Source of the DNA: Gelatoporia subvermispora B
Lineage: Eukaryota > Basidiomycota > Agaricomycetes > Polyporales > Gelatoporiaceae
Reading direction: 5' to 3'
Assembly: GCA_000320605.2 (NCBI GenBank)
Contig: KB445805.1
Coordinates: 781,430-845,429, forward strand
Length of the DNA: 64,000 nt
The notes beneath the pieces were generated by a model. It saw nothing but the letters and a program-made list of their open reading frames with translations. It did no database searches and was not told the origin of the DNA. This document shows, in pieces, positions 10,535-21,516 of the stretch (the stretch's first letter is position 1; the number at the start of each line of letters is the position of its first letter). The position numbers were made by a program, and so were the translations under genes.

Positions 10535-12152
10535 GAGGTCGGGATGTTCGTCGTTGCGGTATATGTTGTGATCCTGTCATTCGCTGCCATTTTGGTACAT
10601 ATCGAGGTTGTATCTCTCCAGAGACTAAAGTTGTAAGGGAACTGCACTCGTCCCTAAAATTTCGGAGCATCACTCGCTAAGAAAGTACCACCTCGCCGGC
10701 GCGGAGCCTCATACTGGTGTTAAGAACCAACAGAACACCGCAAGTGTTCTTTCGAGGTGGAGTGCATCACAAAGCCAGACTGATAGTTCTGGTCAAGATG
10801 ATGATGAAAGCACCTGATAGACTCGAAAGGGACAGAGTCAGGCAGACTGAGCGCCTAGTGCTTCGAGAGACGACGACAAAGCTGAGTGGGATGAGTGAAA
10901 CGCGCTGGCTGAGAGGCGTGCACCAGAAAGAAAATCTGCTCGGATATCTCCGGACACTCGGGAACTTCCTAATGAGGCGGCGTGGCAATTGACGTTCGAC
11001 GGTCAGCCTCACCGGCACCGACGTAGTGCAGCTCAACGATACTGGCTGATAACGGCAAATTCTCACTGAGTACAACTGAATTGCGTCAATAAGGTACTTC
11101 GAGTGTGAATGGATGCTGAGCGCAAAGCGCTGAATGCGAATGGACAGCGGTCTCCAGCCACACAAAATCGAAGCACGAACTTGAGGGAGATCACTATAGC
11201 TAGGAAAGAAGCCCTACTACATGATCGAGATAGTGAGCTGAAATTTAAATTCATGACTGTGGTACATGTTCGAGAAAATTGTGCATACAACAGACTAGTC
11301 GCCGGTCTTTGCGCCAACGGTGCCGTCGCTGGTGCCCACGACAATACCGCCAGATTTCCCCGAGCGCATGATCCCCAACGAGAAAGTCCGTTTGTCGAAC
11401 TTAGATTGCCTTCACACTCTGAAGCCTGGAGGCTGTCCCCGGCAACTCACAGATCGCTCCGCTTCATCACTCACAATGGGCGTTCCACTGCGCCGTCCCG
11501 ACTACCATTGCACAGACAGTGTCGTCTCCTGCTCCATGCCCTCTTGTGGGTACTGCACCGGAACCACGTTCCAATACTGGGAAAGCAGAGCGGTAAATTG
11601 TCCGTGGTTCCGTAACTTTCATACAGAAGCCTAGAACACGCGCGTCAACGCAAAAAGGCCGGTGACACGAGGTTCAGCCAATGGGAGGCTGTGGCATCTG
11701 GTACCTTAGCCGACGGTGGACCTGATACCTCGTGTCGCAGTCCATTGTACGGTCTCTGGGCCAGGTTTTCCCAAATAAACCGTGGAGTCTTGAGAAAACT
11801 CACCATTCCTACCGCGTTCCGTATTCTAGTCCGCCCTCCCCATGCTTCGCGCGAGACGAGAACCCTCATTGTGCATCACCCACCCCTGTGTAGGGTTGCT
11901 TCCGCAATGCAGCAGGTCCTTGATCTCCTCTTCGGCTGATTTGCCTGGGGATTTTCCGGTGCCCGTGGAGTCCCCAAGAATTCTGCGGAAGTGCATCGTT
12001 AGGTATAATGGTCCGGTAATGCTTCTCCACGTACGTATTCGCCATGTTTCATTGTCTTGTCCTTGCACAGCAACCTATCTATGCACTACATGAGGCGGCC
12101 TGTCTGGGCGGTTTGCGTTGTCCCCAGACCATGAGCCGCGAGCGCAAGGATG
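10535..12152. other. Intergenic between C and D, with upstream module copy
   Basis: 10535-11344 has no recognisable gene; its open frames lack family features. 11345-11830 is the second copy of the module at 1-490. The remainder leads into the TATATAAG box of gene D. Confidence 0.5.
11345..11830. repeat. Upstream module, copy 2
   Basis: A diverged copy of 1-490 in the same orientation, ending with caccattcctaccgcgttcc. It lies about 450 bp before gene D. Confidence 0.7.
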
Positions 12153-12160
12153 TATATAAG
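12153..12160 (+). promoter_or_regulatory. TATA box of gene D (TATATAAG)
   Basis: It is 112 bp before the ATG at 12265, the same spacing as in A, B, F, G and H. Confidence 0.6.
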
Positions 12161-12264
12161 ACACGACATACTTGCCGTCTTCTCAATTTCCCTACGTTTC
12201 CACACACTACGAGCTCATTGACCCGCAAGTCACCCCCGCAATTGCGTTCTCTAGTCCACCAATC

Positions 12265-13512
12265 ATGTTCAGCACTACTAGACACTCTTTGATCAATACT
12301 ATGTCTGCTTCAGGAGATACATCGACCAATCCCCAAGCTGTACCGGAGCATCCCTCGCAAGTCATGGATATAGTATCGTGGTACCACCGGCGACAGGGCC
12401 TCGTCACTAGCGCCCCGGGGGCGCTGGACGCGTATACTCCGGCAAGTCGTCCTTCGCGTACACCACATTAGACTATGCTCACGGGCTCTTATTTGCCCCA
12501 GCCTGGCCCTTACGGCAATGACAGGATTGGGGTCAGCCAGATATGTTAGCGGTACGTTCCAACAGCAGCTGGGTCGAGCCAACATGTGCTGAACACAGAA
12601 CCATATGCGATATCGACGCGCCTTGTGTTAAATAATGTCGACCCTCCACGTACCTCTGGTACAAGCAGGCGACTTGTATCGCCACACCTCAGGCCCGTCC
12701 CACCATGATCAAGGGCGGACTCAAGACACATATCCAACCCTCGCCAGTCACAGCGACGGTACAAGGCCGATACCACAGCGGTACTGGCAACGTCACCTCA
12801 TTAGATGCCCCCACCCAGCAGTATGGACAACAGTCCAATATGCTTGCTTATGAGGTCAGTCACCGAGATGATGCTGTCTGTAGCGAATCTCGACTGAGCC
12901 CTATTCCAGGGCGTTGTGGCAGCAATCCCTCTGGCTTCGCGTCAATGGCAGCACAGCGCGACTCAGGCGCACAGCTTCGCATACCCACCCGCAGTTGGCA
13001 TAGCGCAGCCGTCTGTGGAGCACATGCCTTTTGGGCATCCAGTCAATGGCGGTGCACCGACGACCATAGAGGGTATGTCATATGTCGTCAGAACAGATCG
13101 ATCAGTGCTGACTTTCCGGACGAACGAAGCGACCACTTCTCTGGCAGCCAGCAACTACCCCAACGGTATTCGATGGTGTACAAAGCAAACCGTACGCACC
13201 GGACGCGTGCACAAGAATCCAGTGACCAACGTCCTGAAGAAGGCATGTGAGACCTGTAGCAGCGATCAGGTCAAAGCCAAATGTGTTCCAGTGCCAGGAT
13301 ACGCAGCTTGCGAGTGAGCCTTGCATCGTGCGCATTTCCCTGACTCGATGCTGACGAGGTGACATCCCCATAGGCGGTGTCTGAAAAATAGTCAGCCTTG
13401 TTATTTCGGCTTTAAGCGCAAGCCAGGAAGGCCACGCAAGGATGGTAACATGATGCCACATTGTACGACTCCGCAAATGGGCTCAGAGTGGATAGACCCT
13501 AGACCATTTTGA
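12265..13512 (+). CDS. Zinc-cluster family member D (divergent)
   Basis: The start (MFSTTRHSLINTMSASGD) is chosen for its spacing to the TATA box. An in-frame ATG at 12172 is only 12 nt past the box. Exons between about 12440 and 12700 are unresolved. The 3' part is secure: an exon ending 12854, then 12910-13072, 13130-13313 and 13374-13512. The segment NVTSLDAPTQQYG matches the NITKVNAPNQEYE core of members F and G. The terminal cluster reads CETC, KAKC, AAC-ER-C, QPC, with spacing 2-8-8-2-6, so the first loop is two residues longer than usual. It is followed by the best AT-hook-like motif of the family, KRKPGRPRKDG. The phase-2 intron between Cys4 and Cys5 is present. It is probably functional, but the 5' half needs transcript evidence. 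Confidence 0.6.
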
Positions 13513-14768
13513 GCTTGATAGTACCCGTCTTCATTCAAGTTTACGTTCAATTCTCGTGTAATACCAGGTTTTCAATGCCCAATCAGAGGCATCGCGTAGG
13601 ACTCACAGACAATGATGTTTTCGATTGCGAACATTTCTCTCGATAGAGTACGGAAAGTCCGATAACGACATGAGAATAGTGAGTGAGGATAGAGAGGCAC
13701 AATGCAGCCACGTCGACGACGCATGGCAAGTGACTCAGAAAGGATCAGCAGCGCGGCAATTGCCGTGCGGACTTCTGCCCATGGCCTGCCGGATCAAGTA
13801 ATTCTCACACTTCCACCCTCGTGTCAGCAATCGTTCATCGACGCCAGCTCTCGTGATTTTAAGCTCATAAGCTCGTCTGAATCTGTGTGGATTTTCTATA
13901 CAGCTTGACGGACAGGAAGAAGATGTGTAACAGAGCCCGGAGGTTGGAAAGGGCGGGATATAACGTAGGGAATTTCGAGGTCATCTAAATGATGCCCGAG
14001 GACACATGCTCGACGTAAGTCTCATAACATACCATTTCCGCTGTCTCAATTCATTTCGCTGTACAAGATGCTTTCGGATATTCCGAACGCCAAAGATCTC
14101 CTAACGAAGCAATTCATTTGTTCAATTCTATCACTAACGGCTTCTCAAGGGTCTGTCTTCGCGTAAGTAATTTGTTTGCCTGATAGCACTTGTACTTCTC
14201 AGTAAATTTTCCCATAGTGTGTATAGTGGAGAGAAATACATGACTCTATCTTCCGCGCAGTAGCGAACTCATGTAGATACCACTTGGATGCCACAACTCG
14301 GCGTCCGGGATCGACTACCAGAGCGAACATTCATATGGCGTGGAGTCTATCTCGAAAGCTCCCGCACACGGCTGTAGAGCATGTGTATCAGCACATAAAT
14401 CTCAGTGGCACAAGGCTCAAACCAATTAGCCGCCATGAGTTCCTTCTTCGCAGGTGATGGTGGACTTGACGCCTCGTGCTGCGGCTCACTACTTGGCATT
14501 TGTGATCAAGTTTCTCGAAGAAGCATCTCAAATCATGGGTGCAAAATCCAGCTAAATTCACTGCATGCTTTGATTTGACGCCGATAGACTAATGATGGTG
14601 GAAGTAGATGATGCATTGTTCATTTTCCCGGGGTCCCCATTGAACATCCGCATGTCGGAACCCAGGCCACCTAAGATTGTCTCTCGAGTTCAGCGACATG
14701 AACGTGTACGATGCATTGTTAGAGAGTCCTCTACCGGTTACTTTCTCCACAGATGACTGGCTGAGAAG
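13513..14768. other. Intergenic between D and E1
   Basis: No gene was seen in 13513-14450. From about 14500 the sequence is a diverged copy of the shared upstream block (ccaggccacct, gaacgtgtacgatgcattg), leading to the TATTTAAG at 14769. Confidence 0.5.
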
Positions 14769-14776
14769 TATTTAAG
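14769..14776 (+). promoter_or_regulatory. TATA-like box of decayed copy E1 (TATTTAAG)
   Basis: The family box is preserved upstream of the pseudogene E1, with the upstream block partly recognisable. Confidence 0.55.
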
Positions 14777-14889
14777 AGCAGCAAAAGCACCAACATCTCC
14801 ATCAACCTGAGCTCTTCTCAACATTAGCCGAGAGTCATCGATACTACTGTCGCATTGACACGTCTCTTGTTCTTCATAGAAACGTACGA

Positions 14890-15609
14890 CTTCCTTCCCT
14901 ATGAAGAACTCCTCTAAGAAGATCAGTTCTCACGAAGTGAGGCTCCTTGCATGGCAAGCCGAAATTTGTGCAGCTTGTTCGGACGACGTTCGCTAACTCA
15001 AGCTTCAAATGTCTTTTCCCTTGCCATGATTGACATATCGATCTATACATCATCGCCTGCGTAAATTCATAATGGTGGTAACACCCTGTATAACACCGAT
15101 GCATCGGACAGATGCATGCAATAGCGCATTTCAGATTAGAGTTGGAACCACGTCGGTACCAATAATATCACAACCGCTTATGTATCCACCCAAGAGCCCG
15201 AGCAACGTCTCACTTCAACACCATCGATACGAGGAACCCTGCCTTCTGCTGCATACGACGGTGCACCAGTGTAAGGAAAAGGAGATAGGGATCGAGGTGG
15301 GGTTCCGAGGGGAAATACTCGGTGAGTTGCTCTAGTGTCGATACCCGTGAATCCGAAGACTGACGAGATATGCTACATAGGCAAGGTGAAAGTGGAAGAC
15401 ACCATCACCTTCCTGGAGAAAATCCCTGGGGTGAGGGTGCACGATCCGTTGATAGCACTGGCCGCAAGTGGCTCGGATGGCTAGAGATCTGGCTCAGCTG
15501 GGTGACAGACTATCTGGACGATAGAAACCTCATAGCTGTCCTCTTCAAGAGAGCGTGCGACAGTTGCAAGACGGCGTGCACCAGAAACTGGTCGCACATA
15601 TACTTGTAA
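14890..15609 (+). pseudogene. Zinc-cluster family pseudogene E1
   Basis: Remains of several family exons are present in order. An exon-2-like stretch near 15140 reads WNHVGTNNIT. An exon-5-like stretch ends at 15320 with the normal donor, and an exon-6-like stretch starts at 15381 (KVKVEDTITFLEK). In the latter, one base is missing relative to gene G after the LEKI codons, so the frame shifts before the Trp-rich segment. The zinc-cluster part is damaged: three codons between Cys2 and Cys3 are gone (CDSCKTAC), Cys4 is replaced by Tyr, and no last exon with Cys5 and Cys6 follows. Gene E2 begins only about 150 bp downstream. This is a dead copy, probably truncated by the rearrangement that brought in E2. 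Confidence 0.75.
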
Positions 15610-15756
15610 GTGAGCTCATTCCCAAGACGTGAATGGCAGGTGTATGTGACACCTACCAAAGCAACCAGTACTTGAAAGCGCTGCTCGCACTCAAACTCTC
15701 CCAGGCTTTCCGTCATTCCTCACGTACCTTTTACTCAAGTTTAAGCTCCAGGCCCG

Positions 15757-16327
15757 ATGTCATCGTTCATCCCATCGTACCAGTTCCCTCCATACACTGG
15801 AGGCCTAGGTATAGACCAGTTACGAGTAGCTCCCGCTGCTGGCATGGTAAGTCATCAATCTATTCGAGTTGTCTTGCCTCGAAACAACTCCCTCTATGGT
15901 CTCTGAGTAATTGCTCGACATACAGTATCTCACACCTCATCCATCATATTGGGAGGGCACGGATGCATGCATGCGACCGTCCGCAACGGGCCCAAGTTGG
16001 CACAACATCGGTACCAACGAAATCACATACGTAGATGTCCCCGCCAGGGCGTACGAGCCATTGCCCGTTACCGCGCCGTACGAGGTCAGTAACATTTACG
16101 ATTTCGCTGGTAGTGGAGGTTCGCTGAACTCGTCTCAGGCACCCATGGCCATTGGCGTTCATGTCAATGGCCCACCTCAGTGGCAGCACATAACCGACCA
16201 GCCGCTCGCCGTCTCGTACGGGACGGCCAGCATGGCAGAATCGAGTAACAATACCCACGAGGACTCCGCAGAGTTAGTGAGCGGGTGGATGCACACGGCC
16301 ATGCAGCACCAGAGGGACGAATCGTGA
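15757..16327 (+). CDS. Family member E2, N-terminal half only, no zinc cluster
   Basis: Three exons (15757-15846, 15926-16084, 16139-16327) give 145 residues in an open frame. Exon 1 (MSSFIPSYQFPPYTGG) matches the family start. Exon 2 carries the conserved core SWHNIGTNEITYVDVPA. Exon 3 runs through a polar segment to a stop. The sequence after the stop already matches the 3' flank that follows the last exon of F, so the pre-cluster and zinc-cluster exons are missing, as by an internal deletion. If expressed, it could act as a non-DNA-binding version of the family (inference). The alternative is a decaying copy. Confidence 0.55.
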
Positions 16328-18239
16328 AAATGTCCACATATTGCACTGTTGAACCTCAGGTCCGATTCCCGCTCTAGTGTCTTTGATCTGTGCTCCCAGT
16401 GATATCGTTTCATACGCACTTATCTGTTTTAACTTGGCCCATAAGCGTTGTGAACACAATAGAACACACTACGAACCATGACGGATCTGAGCTAGGGCGA
16501 TAATCAATGTGAAGACTCTAAGACTGCGCTAAATGATGAGCTACCCGATTTATGTTCAATGGCCAGGGTTGCGTATATCACAGAGATATGACCTTGGTGT
16601 TAGTTAAACTTGTTCGGTAATCCGTCAGGAGTAATTGATGAATTATGGGCAGCACCTGAGCAAGCGATCGATGTACTGAGATGCGAGGACTTACAAGTTA
16701 GCAAATCTACTGACATAAGCCTTCGTAAGTGACTAAATACGCACCATGCATATATTGGTGCCAGCCAAGTCAATGTTTCGTTATTTCAGTCTGAGCGCAT
16801 ACGGTGTGTCACAAGGGCATTGCAGTGCCCAGTAAGAAGGGCTAGATTCATCGACTCAAATGACGCAGGCGGTCGTTTGGTGGCAGTCTCGGGCGCTTCT
16901 GCCGCGTTGAACTGGCCGCCGGACCCACCCGAGCACGCCGCGCAGAACCGTACCCAGGACCGATTCCCTTAGCGATGTCGCCGCCATGGTTCTGCGGGAC
17001 GTCCTCAACCGGAGACATCCCGGTGTTGCTGCATTCATACCATTTCACGCTTTGTGCTTGATTTCTGCGAGAAAATGCGGCCCGCACGGCGCACGCTGTA
17101 GTTATTGCACGAGGATCATATTCTGACACTCGACAAACAGAGCATTTGATGTGGCACGGTGTCCACGATTGATGTAATTCCCGTAGGAAACCTAGAACAT
17201 GTGCATCGACAAGTAAAGGCCGATAGCATGAGTGTCAGACCAATGAGCGACTGTGGCATCTGGTCCCTTACCCGGTGGCAGACCTCATAACGCCTCGTGT
17301 TGCGGCCCATTTCCCGAGCTGTAGGTAAATTATGCCCGAATGAGCCATCAGATTTTCAGAAGACCCGCTAACAAATTGAATCTCCGTTGATAGTGGATGC
17401 GATGTAGTGTCTAATTTGCTGGCGGGAAGAGCTGGCGATGCGACTACGTTTTCACAATCCAGTGTGCGTCCGACCTTCGCATGAGGCAAGAATGCTCACT
17501 GTGCACCACGGTTGAGGACGTAGTAGTGGACTGTCGTTCGGTGACACCAAATATTCAAAGCAAGAAACTTCATACGAATATTCCAGCCATCGCTGTGTTC
17601 ACTTGCGATGGTAGATAACCATCTTCAAACCGTAGCGATGGAAAAGGGGGGGATTCAGCTTCAGACCCCGCCTGAATGGCTAATCCCCGGACTTCAACTT
17701 GTGATACATGATCATTCCGCCAGAGGATTGTCAGAGTGCAGCAATGAATCTCTATATCTCTCAAAATGACCGAATCCACACATCTGAGAAATTGGCCTGA
17801 GAAGCAGGTCACACCACGTAATTCCATCCGAAGTTCATTTGTCTCCCACCTCCCACATCCACGACCCCAAAATGTCCTTTACGCAAACCGTTGAGAGCGA
17901 CTACTGCGATCTTGCAGCCAATGGCAAGCTGTGGCAACTAGATGTCGTGGCCGGTGCTGTGCCCAATCCTCATGCCACGGCTCATTTTCTGGCACCTGGG
18001 ATTATAACTACCAAATTCTGCTAAGACCACTGCAAGCCCGATATTGACACCGACCGGCTAACGATGCTGGAAGGTGGCGATCCATTGTTCGCCGTTCAGA
18101 TGTCCCCGTTGTTCATCCGCGTGTCGGAGTCCAGGCCACCTAGAATTGTCTGTCGAGTTCTGCAAACATGAACGTGTAGGACACATTGTGGGAGGGTCCT
18201 CCGCTGGCGAGTCACGCACCAGCGACCACGACTGAGGAA
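16328..18239. other. Intergenic upstream of F (shared with the G and H units)
   Basis: The sequence is shared with 19608-21408 and, inverted, with 62489-64000. Landmarks are ccgagcgcatacgg-like sequence near 16793, ggtcgtttg near 16871 and the upstream block near 18010. No gene was recognised. Confidence 0.55.
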
Positions 18240-18247
18240 TATATAAG
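18240..18247 (+). promoter_or_regulatory. TATA box of gene F (TATATAAG)
   Basis: It is 109 bp before the ATG at 18349 and is preceded by the conserved upstream block. Confidence 0.65.
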
Positions 18248-18348
18248 AGCAACAAAGTATCAACGTTTCTATCATCCTGAGATCTCCCCAACGTTAGCGA
18301 AAACCATTCCATACCTACTTTCGCATTCCAACATTCCACTGCTTGACT

Positions 18349-19607
18349 ATGTCGTCATATAACACAGTAACAATGTACCCTTTCCCCTCCTACGAGGAAG
18401 TATTCGGGCGAGATGAATCCTCAGCGGCTTTGGCTGCCGTGACGGTGAGCCTTCACATAACGAGTTCGAGCGGCACCTGCTGACTCGAACTTCGCGAATC
18501 GTTTGCGTATACCACGGCTGCCATATCACAATTATTATCTGGGCTATGCAATCGCCGATCCTTCGGCATTCCAGAATCGTGGCGTTGATCCACTCCACGA
18601 CATTTGCGCAACAGGCGCATACACTCTGCCGCCCGCCCATGATCGGGGTTGGGACCACATCGGTACCAACAATATCACAAGAGTCAATGCCCCCACCAAA
18701 GAACACGAGCAATGGCTCGCCTCAACAGCATATGAGGTCAGCAACATTTGCGATACCGCTGGTAGCGGAGCTCCACTGAAGCTTTTTGCTAGGTTCCCAT
18801 AGCAGGGGTGGCTCCCGCTGACGAGCCGCAACAAGGGCACCACGTGATCACAACACTCACCGACCTCTCGACGCATTGTCTAGCACCGAACACGTTCTTT
18901 GATCCTCCGGCAATGGCCATGAGTGCGTTCTATCAGTATTTGAATCTGTATAGCTGAGTTAAGCGCACCTCTGCAGTGCCATCTCCACTACTGCTTTCGG
19001 AGGTGCAGGAAATCAAGGATAGAGTTTCGGTGCATTTCCGTGGAGACCTTATCGGTAGGCGGAGTGGAACGAATAGCCAAATCCCGTACACTGAACGGTG
19101 TCTGATGCACAGGCCGGGTCCCCGTCGAGCAGGCCGTCAAGTTTCTTGAGACGACTGGATACATCGGCAATCTTTGGTACGTCGGCCTCGACATCAAAGA
19201 GTGGCAGGAACGTCTAGGGAACTGGATCAACCATGTCGTCGAACGCTTGGACGATACAGACATCATCGCAATCCTATTCAAGAGGTCTTGCGATAGGTGC
19301 GAAGCGCTCAAAATCAGGTGCACTAGGGATGAGACGTACAAATGCTTGTGAGTGAGACAATCTGTGGAGATATGCACAGCGGACGCACGGAACACCCACC
19401 ACCAAATGATCCGCGTCAAAGGCTGTCTTCTTGCTTCGGCACTTGCCACGTCTCATTTCGCTGACGACGTCACCTTTCTGTAGGAAGTGCCAGGCCAGAG
19501 GGAAACCGTGTACAACAGACCGGCCGATGAAGAAACTGGGAAGGCCTCCGACATTGCGAACGTCCTCCACAGACCAGGAGAATCATCATCAGCAGGTTAT
19601 GAATTGA
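18349..19607 (+). CDS. Zinc-cluster family member F
   Basis: Six exons (18349-18444, 18575-18736, 18793-18922, 18977-19054, 19113-19347, 19484-19607) code for 274 residues. The start is MSSYNTVTMYPFPSYEEVF. Exon 2 holds the core GWDHIGTNNITRVNAP, and exon 5 holds the pre-cluster segment (RVPVEQAVKFLETTG). The cluster is at residues about 215-243 with spacing 2-6-7-2-6 (CDRC, KIRC, KC-LK-C, KPC). The tail is KKLGRPPTLR plus about 17 more residues. In exon 2 the acceptor used by G is absent and a later CAG is taken. There is no frameshift. It forms a tandem pair with G. Confidence 0.78.
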
Positions 19608-21408
19608 AGGTCGTTGTACTGTACTGTTGAATACTAGGTTCGAACCCCACTATAGTACCCCTGATTCGTGCTGCTAGTCGTATCGCTTCATATGCACAGA
19701 TCTGTATCGACTTGGACCATGAGCGTTGTGGACAGAATATAACATACCTACGAACAAGCGACCGATCTGAACTTGGGCCATAATCGATGCGACAACTCTT
19801 AGACTGCGCCAAATGATGGGCTACCGACTTGTGTTCAATGGCCACATATGCACATATCGCAGAGATCTGACCTTGAATGCAGTCGAATTTGTTCCGCGAT
19901 TCACCAAGAACAATCAATGAGTTTAACACAGCGCTTGATCGGACGATCTATATAGTACGATGTGAGGTCACGAACATAGGCTTGAGTGAGTGACTGAGCG
20001 CTTACTGTGTATACTCTGGGTGCGAGTCATGTCAAGGTTTCCTTCATTTGGTCCGAGCGCATACGGTGCGTCTCAAGGGCATTGCAGGGCCTGATGAGAA
20101 GGGCCAGATTCATACGTAGATGGTCGTTTGCTGGCAGTATCGGGCGCTTCTGCCGCGTTCGACGTCGGACAGCCGGGACCATCCGAGCGCGCCGCGCAGA
20201 ACACCCCAGTTCGGGCCAGATTCCTCGTGAACCCTCCAGACAAATCCAGTACTTAGCGGCACTGTTGCTGCATTCATCCTGCTTCACGTTCTGTGCTTGA
20301 TGTCAACGGGGACATATGGCCCGCCTGCCGTGGCTGCTTTACAAGGATCACATTCTGACACGTTCCCGTACGGAAACCCAGAACATATAGATTTAGACCA
20401 ATGGATGGCCGTGGCATCTAGTCCTTTAGTCGATGCCAGACCTCAGGACGCCTCGTGTTGCGGTACATTTCCCGAGCTGTAGGTTAATCTTACCCAGAGG
20501 AGTCTTCCAATCTCGAAAAGAATCGCCTTTGAATTGGATCTCCGTTGATGGTGGATGCGATGTACATAGTGTTTCATTTGCCGTCGGCAATAGCTGGTGG
20601 GGTGACCACCTTTTTACAATCCAATTCGCCTCTGATCATCGCACGAGGCAAGAACGTCCATTGATTATCGTGCGCCACGGATGAGGACATCGTAGTGGAT
20701 TTCAGTGGATTTCAGTGGATCATCTTTCAAAATATCAAATTTGAAGCAAGAGACGTTAGACGAAATATCTCAACTTTCGCTGTATTTACTTGCGATGTCG
20801 TGTAGCCATTTTAAGCCATTGCGGCGGAATGAAGGAAAATTAAATTCAGACCCCATCTGGATAGCTGCTCCCGGGCCTCACCTTGCAATCTGGGGTATTT
20901 CTGCCAGAATATCATCAGAGTGTAAGAATGAATCTTCTCAAACTGACCGACTCCGAATATCTGAGGGGTGGTCTTGGAGGCAGATCACACTATGTAGTTC
21001 CATCCGAGGTTCATTTGTCTCCCACATCCACGACCCCAAAATGTTCTTTACGCAAAGCGTTAAGAGCGACTACTGCGATGTTGCAGCCAATGGCAAGCTG
21101 TGGCAACTAGATGTCGTGACCGGTGCTTTGCCCAACCCTCATGCTACGGCTCCATTTCTGGCACCTGGGATCAGAACTACCAAATTCTGCTAAGACCACT
21201 GCAAGCTCCATATTGACACCGACCGGCCAACGATGCTGGAAGGTGGCGACCCATTGTTCGCCGCTCAGAGGTCCCCGTTGTTCGCCCGCGTGTCGAAGTC
21301 CAGGCCACCTAGAATTGTCTGTCGAGTTCTGCAAACAGGACCATGTAGAACGCATTGTGAGAGGGTCCTCCGCTGGTGTGTCACGCATCAGCGACTACGA
21401 CTGAGGAC
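19608..21408. other. Intergenic between F and G
   Basis: A repeat of the 16328-18239 region. It includes a short tandem triplication of gtggatttca near 20695-20720 and the conserved upstream block from about 21010. No gene was recognised. Confidence 0.55.
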
Positions 21409-21416
21409 TATTTAAG
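21409..21416 (+). promoter_or_regulatory. TATA-like box of gene G (TATTTAAG)
   Basis: It is 108 bp before the ATG at 21517. Confidence 0.65.
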
Positions 21417-21516
21417 AGCAGCAAAGTACGAATGTCTCTTTCATCCTGAGCTCTCTCCACTGTTAGCGAAGATCATTCCATACCTACTGCCGTGTTCCAG
21501 CGTTCATTGCTTGACA

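Larger units (their letters stand above)
16345..19607 (+). repeat. Tandem unit 1 (gene F unit)
   Basis: A unit of about 3.3 kb, consisting of 5' flank, promoter and gene F, repeated directly at 19625-22935. The unit edge coincides with the family 3' flank (cttatctgttttaacttggc here, agatctgtatcgacttggac after F). Confidence 0.75.

Noticed and set aside
19625..19665. ggttcgaacccc resembling a tRNA B box
   Set aside because: The flanking bases do not form a T-arm stem and there is no matching A box or acceptor stem upstream. The same place in the sister unit (16360) is not conserved as a tRNA.
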